The position numbers and the translations under genes are program-made. 64,000 bases of DNA from an uncultured Lachnospiraceae bacterium (lineage in GTDB: Bacteria; Bacillota; Clostridia; Lachnospirales; Lachnospiraceae), in contig CALGVA010000054.1 in assembly GCA_937920345.1 (NCBI GenBank), positions 62,001-126,000 on the forward strand, given 5' to 3'. Below, piece by piece: positions 58,643-64,000 of this stretch (position 1 is the first letter of the stretch; each line of letters begins with the position of its first letter). Under the pieces are notes generated by a model. The model did not search any database, had not been told where the DNA came from, and was given only the letters and a program-made list of their open reading frames with translations.

Positions 58643-59965
58643 TTAAGCATTGGCTGTCCGCAATAGATCATATACCTGCGGTGTCTCCGAAAGCCGCACA
58701 TCTATCACCTGCTTAGAATGCGGACACGACTCCACCGGCTCTCCCTGTTCGTCATACATGGCAAGCACCTGCACGGGCACATTCGTGCCGTCCGGTTTCA
58801 TGATCTCGATGGAATCCCCTACACAGAACTTATTGCGCTGTTCGATGCGGGCGCAGGTACATGCTCTTATGTCCATCTTCTTTCCACCGGCTCCGCCCAC
58901 ATGCCCGGTCCCGTCTCCACCATTCTCACTTTCGACCGCCGTAAGCCTGCCCGGCTCCGGCACCAGGCTTCCCACGATCCCCAGATATATATATTCATTC
59001 ACGTAAGTATTATTGTCGTAGATCTGTGTATGCTCATCCGGCTTTCCGAAATAAAATCCCGTCGTAAACTGTCTGTAGGTACATTTAGAGATTTCCGCCA
59101 GATACCAGTCCATATTGGCGCGGTACTTCTCCTCCGATTCGAGGCAGTCGTCAATCGCCCTGCGGTACGTGCGCGCCACCGTCGCCACATAAAGAGCCGT
59201 TTTCATCCGCCCCTCTATCTTAAAGCTGTCGATCCCCGCCGCGATCATCTCCGGGATGTGCTCTATCATACACAGATCTTTTGAGTTAAAAATATAAGTG
59301 CCCCGCTCGTTCTCATAGACCGGCAGATATTCGCCTGGACGGGTCTCCTCCACTACCGCATATTTCCAGCGGCACGGATGGGTACATGCTCCATGATTGG
59401 CGTCTCTGCCCGTAAAATAACTGCTCAGCAGACACCTTCCCGAATAAGAAATGCACATCGCCCCGTGGATAAAGCTCTCGATCTCCAGATCATCAGAAAT
59501 ATGTTCTCTGATCTCCCTGATCTCCTGCAGTGACAGTTCCCTGGCCGAGACAACGCGCTTCGCGCCCAGCTTCTGCCAGAACTGATATGTCATATAATTC
59601 GTATTATTGGCCTGCGTGGACACGTGAATATCAATCTCGGGACAGATTTCTCTGGCCATGGTAAACATGCCCGGATCGGCTATGATAAGCGCATCCGGCT
59701 TCAACGCTTTTAACTCATGCAGATAAGCCCTCGCACCCTCCAGATCATAATTATGTGCCAGAATATTGGCTGTCACATGTACCCGCACGCCATGTTGATG
59801 AGCAAATGCAATACCCTCCGCCATCTCTTCCGGCGTAAAATTCTTCGCCTTGGCGCGCAGCCCGAACGCCCCGCCGCCGATATAAACCGCGTCCGCACCG
59901 AATATTACGGCTGTTTTCAATACTTCCAGACTGCTCGCCGGAATCAGTAACTCAGGTTTTTTCAT
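58643..59965 (-). CDS. U32 family peptidase-like protein (tRNA hydroxylation type)
   Basis: This 440-residue protein has the U32 barrel (KPELLIPASSLEVLKTAVIFGADAVYIGG at the start) and the iron-sulfur cysteine pattern GAMCISYSGRCLLS...ACTHPCRW. C-terminal Cys residues (CTCARIEQRN) are in the added domain. Homologues (TrhP, YrrO) install 5-hydroxyuridine in tRNA together with the neighbouring methyltransferase TrmR. It is called a peptidase only by family name. It lies 32 bases after trmR. Confidence 0.9.
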   Translation of the reverse strand: MKKPELLIPASSLEVLKTAVIFGADAVYIGGGAFGLRAKAKNFTPEEMAEGIAFAHQHGVRVHVTANILAHNYDLEGARAYLHELKALKPDALIIADPGMFTMAREICPEIDIHVSTQANNTNYMTYQFWQKLGAKRVVSARELSLQEIREIREHISDDLEIESFIHGAMCISYSGRCLLSSYFTGRDANHGACTHPCRWKYAVVEETRPGEYLPVYENERGTYIFNSKDLCMIEHIPEMIAAGIDSFKIEGRMKTALYVATVARTYRRAIDDCLESEEKYRANMDWYLAEISKCTYRQFTTGFYFGKPDEHTQIYDNNTYVNEYIYLGIVGSLVPEPGRLTAVESENGGDGTGHVGGAGGKKMDIRACTCARIEQRNKFCVGDSIEIMKPDGTNVPVQVLAMYDEQGEPVESCPHSKQVIDVRLSETPQVYDLLRTANA

Positions 59966-59997
59966 ATCATTTTCCTCTCACAATTCCGCGTGCGGCT

Positions 59998-60642
59998 TCA
60001 TGTCCTCTTGACACTGATCGTCACCCCGTCCCCCACCGGCAGAATCACCGTTTCCAGTTCGGGATGATGTTTTAACTCATACAGATATTCCCTCATTCTG
60101 CTATGTATGGTGCGGTTTCTCCTCGTCACTGCAAATCGTGACTCTATGATATCCCCGTCCTGCAGCACGTTATCTGACAGCAGGATTCCGCCCGCCGGCA
60201 GCAGTCTTAAGACATCCGGCAGGAAATGAATATACTGTCCCTTCGCCGCATCCATAAAGATCATATCGTAATGTCCGTCCAGTTTCTTCAGAATGTCCTG
60301 CGCGTCCCCCTCCAGTAATGTGATGCTGTCCTCTCTGCCGGCACGTCTGAAATTCTCCCGTGCTATTGGAATCCGTTTCTCATAGTTCTCGATCGTCGTA
60401 ATATGGCAGTCTGCCGGCGCATACTCGCTCATGAGTAACGCAGAAAAACCAATGGCACAGCCCACCTCCAGAATCGACTCCGGCCTGTGCATCGCAAGCA
60501 GCAGTTTAATCAGACTCTGCACCTGCGAGCGGATAACGGGCACATTGGTTTTCTTTGCTTCACTCTCTATTTCGTTTAAAAAAAGCGTATTGCCGGTATC
60601 CAGCGAATCAATAAACGCATTCATACGCTCGTCTGTTATCAT
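59998..60642 (-). CDS. trmR: tRNA 5-hydroxyuridine methyltransferase
   Basis: This 214-residue class I methyltransferase resembles the O-methyltransferase family 3: ILEVGCAIGFSALLMSEYAP binds SAM, and YDMIFMDAAKGQYIHFLPD and LLSDNVLQDGDI hold metal-binding acidic residues. In Bacillus TrmR (YrrM) methylates ho5U34 of tRNAs. The gene order with the U32 gene supports that role. The ATG at 60642 follows AAAGGACGG. Confidence 0.9.
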   Translation of the reverse strand: MITDERMNAFIDSLDTGNTLFLNEIESEAKKTNVPVIRSQVQSLIKLLLAMHRPESILEVGCAIGFSALLMSEYAPADCHITTIENYEKRIPIARENFRRAGREDSITLLEGDAQDILKKLDGHYDMIFMDAAKGQYIHFLPDVLRLLPAGGILLSDNVLQDGDIIESRFAVTRRNRTIHSRMREYLYELKHHPELETVILPVGDGVTISVKRT

Positions 60643-60723
60643 TGTAATACCGTCCTTTCTATGGACGTTTCTTCCGTGCAAACAGCATTTTCGTCTGCGC
60701 TGTGATTGATATTTCCATTCACG

Positions 60724-61104
60724 CTAATCTTCACTCTCTTCTTCCGCTTCCGGCGCAATCACTGTCAGCATTTCCTGCGCCGTCATGGAAGTACTCAGAT
60801 CATAGATCCCCGGCTGAATTTTCCCGCGGTGTTCGGACAGCAGTTCCTGGATTCTAAACAGATTCGCATCGCGGATCAACCCTTTCTGCTGCAGCATCTC
60901 TCCCACATCCTTGGCAGACTGCTTCTCTATATAAACACTGATCATTCTGCCTTCTCCCGTCGAAACCGGCGGCTCCGCGAACACGCGGTAGCCGTAATCA
61001 TACGCTGCCGCTGATATACGGAAAATATACATAATAATGAACACAAGCGCAGCCACCTTAATGACAGCCTGCACCGTTCCGCCTGCAAGGTACTTCCAAT
61101 TCAT
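60724..61104 (-). CDS. MltG-like protein without the transglycosylase domain
   Basis: This 126-residue protein has an N-terminal membrane segment (about 10-32) followed by a LysM-like fold. The pattern SAKDVGEMLQQKGLIRDANLF and GKIQPGIYDLSTSMTAQEMLTVI matches the N-terminal part of MltG (YceG, YrrL). The catalytic lytic transglycosylase domain is absent and the protein ends in an acidic tail. It sits exactly where mltG lies in the Bacillus yrrK-yrzB-yrrL-yrrM cluster. It starts at 61104 after GGAGAAAGCT; an ATG at 61116 is also possible. Confidence 0.75.
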   Translation of the reverse strand: MNWKYLAGGTVQAVIKVAALVFIIMYIFRISAAAYDYGYRVFAEPPVSTGEGRMISVYIEKQSAKDVGEMLQQKGLIRDANLFRIQELLSEHRGKIQPGIYDLSTSMTAQEMLTVIAPEAEEESED

Positions 61105-61124
61105 AGCTTTCTCCATTTCGCATG

Positions 61125-61457
61125 TTATTCAAAGTCGATCTCTGCCGCCAGTAATATATCAACTTCCTGCATCATTCTGCAGAAAGCGAGCTCCGCTCTC
61201 AGGAAATCATCTACCAGCGGATTCTCACGAAACTTTGCATACTCCTGCTCAAACGCTTCCATTCTGTCAAACAAATCCTCACTGTCCGACTCATTCTGCA
61301 GATCGAAATTCTTCTGTCGAAACTCATTGACTTTATCATACAGTTCCGGCTGCTTCTTAATCTTCTCCCGCTGATAATAATACTCCTTATAGGTGTCGGA
61401 TTCCTGAATCACAGCCGCAAACTTCCTGGCCGCCTCCTTAATATCACTGTCTGACAT
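61125..61457 (-). CDS. YlbF/YmcA family protein
   Basis: This 110-residue helical protein has the YlbF pattern: AARKFAAVIQESDTYKEYYYQREKIKKQPELYDKVNEFRQKNFDL. In Bacillus YlbF, YmcA and YaaT form an iron-sulfur complex that works with RNase Y and affects development. Here it lies next to RNase J, which suggests a link to RNA processing. AAGGAGG precedes the ATG. Confidence 0.82.
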   Translation of the reverse strand: MSDSDIKEAARKFAAVIQESDTYKEYYYQREKIKKQPELYDKVNEFRQKNFDLQNESDSEDLFDRMEAFEQEYAKFRENPLVDDFLRAELAFCRMMQEVDILLAAEIDFE

Positions 61458-61563
61458 GTCGTCATTCCTCCTTAAGTATCGTTATTCGCCACTTATAAAA
61501 TAATATCAAAATGTGGGAAGAATGCTGCTTGCAGCAAATCCGCCTTGTGGACGGTTCTTCCGC

Positions 61564-61603
61564 GTGAATGTTTTTTTCACGCTGTGAATGTTTTTTTCAC
61601 GCT
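61564..61603. repeat. Tandem 20-base hairpin repeat at the end of the RNase J gene
   Basis: GTGAATGTTTTTTTCACGCT occurs twice in a row (61564-61583 and 61584-61603). Each copy can form a small GTGAA / TTCAC stem. The second copy overlaps the first two bases of the RNase J stop codon as read on the plus strand. Confidence 0.85.
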
Positions 61604-63278
61604 ACACTTCCATAATAATCGGCAGAATCATCGGACGCCTCTTGGTCTTCTTCCATACAAATTCGCTCAGCACATCCTTGATCGTAGACTTCAGCCTTCC
61701 CCAATCGGTCTTACCCTTGTTCAGGCAGTCCTGCACCGCGTCATTAACCAACAGTCTCGCTTCGTCCAGCAGCTCGTCCGACTCCTTGACATAAACAAAT
61801 CCTCTCGATACGATATCGGGCCCGGACACAAGCTGATCGCTGTAAGAGTCAAGCGCCAGCACAACAATCAGGATGCCGTCTTCCGCCAGATGCTGTCTGT
61901 CCCGCAGAACCACATTGCCGACATCTCCGACACCGAGACCGTCAACCAGGATCGCCCCTACCGGCACCTTACCCGCAATCTTCGCATTCTCTTCATCCAT
62001 CTCCAGCACGTCGCCGGACTGTATCATAAAGATATGATCCTTCGGAATCCCCAGTTCATCCGCGATCTTTGCCTGCGCTTTCCGATGCTTGTACTCACCG
62101 TGAATCGGCACCGCATACCTGGGTTTTACCAGACTGTAGATCAACTTGATCTCCTCCTGACAGGCATGTCCCGACACGTGTACATCCTGGAAGATCACGT
62201 CCGCGCCTTTCATCTGCAGTTCGTTGATCACGTTCGTGACCGCCTTCTCATTCCCCGGAATCGGATGGGATGAAAAGATAACCGTGTCTCCCGGCAGAAT
62301 CGATATTTTCTTATGATTATCGCTCGCCATGCGGCTGAGCGCCGCCATACTCTCTCCCTGGCTGCCGGTGGTAATAATGACCGTTTTATCATTAGGGTAA
62401 TTCTTTAACTGTTCTATGTCAATCAGCGTATTCTCCGGAATATGCAGACACTCCAGTGCAGAAGCGGTCTCTATGATGTTCACCATGCTCCTGCCCTCCA
62501 CGACTACTTTTCTGCCGAACTTATACGCGGAATTAATGATCTGCTGCACACGGTCCACATTGGATGCAAAGGTCGCAATGATGATTCGCGTATCCTTGTG
62601 CTCCGCAAAGAGGCTGTCGAAGGTCCGCCCCACTGTCTTTTCGGAAGGGGTAAATCCCAGCCGTTCCGCATTGGTAGAATCACACATGAGCGCGAGCACG
62701 CCCTTCCTGCCGATCTCTGCAAAACGCTGCAAATCAATGGCATCACCGAAAACCGGCGTATAATCCACTTTAAAATCGCCGGTGTGTATCACAACGCCCG
62801 CCGGCGAATAGATCGCCAGTGCAGCGGCATCCACAATGCTGTGATTCGTTTTAATAAATTCAATTCTGAACTGTCCCAGATTGATGGACTGCCCGAACTT
62901 CACTACCTTGCGTTTCGTCCTGGCCGTCAGATCATGCTCCGCCAGTTTGTTCTCAATAATGCCCATCGTCAGCCGCGTTGCATAGATCGGAACATTCAGT
63001 TCCTTCAATACATACGGCAGCGCACCGATATGATCTTCGTGTCCATGGGTGATAACAAATCCTTTTACTTTATCCGCATGTTCCTTCAGATAAGTAATAT
63101 CAGGGATCACGAGATCTATTCCCAGCATCTCATCTTCCGGAAAAGACAGCCCGCAATCCACCACAATAATGCTTTCTTCATACTCAAAGGCAGTAATATT
63201 AAGCCCAATCTGCTCCAAACCGCCTAATGGGATCACTTTCAGCTTAGAAGCTGTTTTCCCCTGTTCAATTCTTTTCAA
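61602..63278 (-). CDS. rnj: Ribonuclease J
   Basis: This 558-residue metallo-beta-lactamase/beta-CASP nuclease has 5'-3' exonuclease and endonuclease activity in mRNA decay and rRNA processing. The metal site is HGHEDHIGALPYVL, with NHSIVDAAALAIYSPAG and HTGDFKVDYTPV following; the beta-CASP motif is SNVDRVQQII and SGHACQEEIK. The start is a TTG at 63278, seven bases from GGAGG. Length fits RNase J1/J2. Confidence 0.96.
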   Translation of the reverse strand: MKRIEQGKTASKLKVIPLGGLEQIGLNITAFEYEESIIVVDCGLSFPEDEMLGIDLVIPDITYLKEHADKVKGFVITHGHEDHIGALPYVLKELNVPIYATRLTMGIIENKLAEHDLTARTKRKVVKFGQSINLGQFRIEFIKTNHSIVDAAALAIYSPAGVVIHTGDFKVDYTPVFGDAIDLQRFAEIGRKGVLALMCDSTNAERLGFTPSEKTVGRTFDSLFAEHKDTRIIIATFASNVDRVQQIINSAYKFGRKVVVEGRSMVNIIETASALECLHIPENTLIDIEQLKNYPNDKTVIITTGSQGESMAALSRMASDNHKKISILPGDTVIFSSHPIPGNEKAVTNVINELQMKGADVIFQDVHVSGHACQEEIKLIYSLVKPRYAVPIHGEYKHRKAQAKIADELGIPKDHIFMIQSGDVLEMDEENAKIAGKVPVGAILVDGLGVGDVGNVVLRDRQHLAEDGILIVVLALDSYSDQLVSGPDIVSRGFVYVKESDELLDEARLLVNDAVQDCLNKGKTDWGRLKSTIKDVLSEFVWKKTKRRPMILPIIMEV

Positions 63279-63297
63279 ACAATTTCCTCCATTCTCA

Positions 63298-63552
63298 CTA
63301 CATTAATTTCACGTCGTCCAGCATATTTTCAAATACAGCTGCCACTGCATTTAGTTCCGCATCATCTGTCACAATCTCATATACCGCTTCCGCATCCACA
63401 TCCGCGGAAGTGTCGCGAAGAATCAGTGCCTCGCCATCCCCATCCTCGGAATCCGTGACCAGAATATAATCGATTCCGCCCAGTCTGGTCTGCTCTAATA
63501 TATAGAATTGGACAGCCTCTTCTCCTTCCGATGTAAAAATAATCTTCTCCAC
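63298..63552 (-). CDS. DUF1292 family protein
   Basis: This 84-residue acidic protein matches DUF1292 (YrzB): KIIFTSEGEEAVQFYILEQTRLGGIDYILVTD. The GTG start at 63552 directly follows the ruvX stop. The family is always near ruvX in Firmicutes; the function is unknown. Confidence 0.88.
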   Translation of the reverse strand: MEKIIFTSEGEEAVQFYILEQTRLGGIDYILVTDSEDGDGEALILRDTSADVDAEAVYEIVTDDAELNAVAAVFENMLDDVKLM

Positions 63553-64000
63553 TTACTCTTTCTCTCCATTCAAATCATCACGCAAATGTTCTGTCATATC
63601 GGACCTGTTATTCGCACAATAATCCAGATATCCCTGCAGAATCAATACCGCGGCGATCTTGTCCACATATTCCTTACGATGCTCTCTGCGTATGCCCGCT
63701 TCCATCATCGTCTTATCCGCCGCCACCGTCGTAAGCCTTTCGTCCCACATGGTCACGGACAGACCTGTTCTTCTCTCGAGCTTGTCCTTAAATTCCAGAG
63801 ACAGTTCCGCTCTGTCTCCCATCGTATCATTCATATTCTTCGGCAGACCGAGCACGATCTCGGACACTTCATATTCCACAATCAGTTCCTCGATCCGTGC
63901 AAGCGTCTGCCGAAGCTTATTCTCATCTTTTCTTCTGATGATCTCAATCCCCTGTGCGGTAATCAGCAGCGGATCGCTGATTGCCACGCCCACTGTTTTT
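63553..64000 (-). CDS. ruvX: Holliday junction resolvase-like protein RuvX/YqgF (5' end cut by window edge)
   Basis: The frame enters from the right edge and reads KTVGVAISDPLLITAQGIE, the second half of the YqgF N-terminal motif. The first ten or so residues are outside the window. Further motifs are EIVLGLPKNMNDTMGDRAE and MWDERLTTVAA, with Asp and Glu of the RNase H-like site. It has been linked to pre-16S rRNA processing as well as to Holliday junctions. It is the first visible gene of the cluster running to the U32 gene. Confidence 0.94.
   Translation of the reverse strand, partial: KTVGVAISDPLLITAQGIEIIRRKDENKLRQTLARIEELIVEYEVSEIVLGLPKNMNDTMGDRAELSLEFKDKLERRTGLSVTMWDERLTTVAADKTMMEAGIRREHRKEYVDKIAAVLILQGYLDYCANNRSDMTEHLRDDLNGEKE

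Noticed and set aside
61564..61603. Possible CRISPR fragment
   Set aside because: The two units are directly adjacent with no spacer, and no cas genes are present.

Overview
The window looks like chromosomal core sequence from a motile, anaerobic, low-to-moderate G+C Firmicute of the class Clostridia, most likely a Lachnospiraceae. Four things point there: a pyruvate formate-lyase locus with a clostridial ferredoxin, Bacillus/Clostridium gene order (mbl-flhO-flhP, cdaA-cdaR-glmM, gdpP-rplI-dnaB, ruvX-DUF1292-...-trmR-U32), a type III glutamine synthetase, and spore/cortex-type hydrolases (CwlD, a SleB-type hydrolase) next to flagellar rod genes. Gene density is high. Most genes are on the minus strand. 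The plus-strand genes are the DUF402 gene, mecA, the pfl cluster and a YjfB-like gene.

Layout. 1-2982 (-): front end of the F1Fo ATP synthase operon (atpZ, atpI, atpB, atpE, atpF, atpH cut by the window edge); the c subunit carries all the Na+-ligand residues. 3038-3671 (+): DUF402 gene. 3683-9045 (-): coiled-coil/SleB hydrolase, rpiB, threonylcarbamoyl-AMP synthase, CwlD amidase, SH3-GH18 protein. 9638-10635 (+): mecA. 10684-10875 (-): DUF1858. 11255-15555 (+): pyruvate formate-lyase cluster. 15625-20594 (-): MerR-type protein, dnaB, rplI, gdpP. 20724-21947 (-): rpsF-ssb-rpsR. 21991-25200 (-): DUF951, sirtuin, leuA, HPr. 25297-31501 (-): glmM, cdaR, cdaA, two unknown membrane proteins, yvyF, comFC. 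31541-38390 (-): recD2, flgJ-like, flhP, flhO, mbl, an unknown Glu-rich protein. 38488-43523 (-): uvrA, uvrB with an SOS box. 43541-45944 (-): PhoPR-like two-component pair. 46134-53669 (-): methyltransferase, mannose-1-P guanylyltransferase, CtpA, M23 hydrolase, FtsX, FtsE, PucR-type regulator. 53915-54281 (+): YjfB-like. 54308-58587 (-): CvfB, acyl-ACP thioesterase, tRNA-Gln, glnN with a structured leader. 58643-64000 (-): U32 protein, trmR, an MltG-like protein without its catalytic domain, YlbF-like, RNase J, DUF1292, ruvX (cut by the edge).

The most unusual locus is 11370-14032. The pyruvate formate-lyase core (with its Cys-Cys pair) stops before the glycyl-radical domain. That domain is a separate 79-residue gene with its own ribosome-binding site. 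Between the two lies a 68-residue protein that aligns without gaps to the N-terminal half of the radical domain but replaces the radical loop with a cysteine-rich tail. The activating enzyme and a 2[4Fe-4S] ferredoxin follow. Together they look like a naturally split glycyl-radical enzyme with a candidate accessory subunit.

Other themes are: c-di-AMP synthesis (CdaA/CdaR) and breakdown (GdpP) in one window; an FtsEX module whose coiled-coil M23 hydrolase shares its coil with a SleB-type hydrolase 45 kb away; a glnN leader with two six-base-loop hairpins overlapping a terminator, as in antitermination switches; and a family of small palindromes with GCTTCGC apices scattered between genes. No CRISPR array, transposase, prophage or rRNA was seen.
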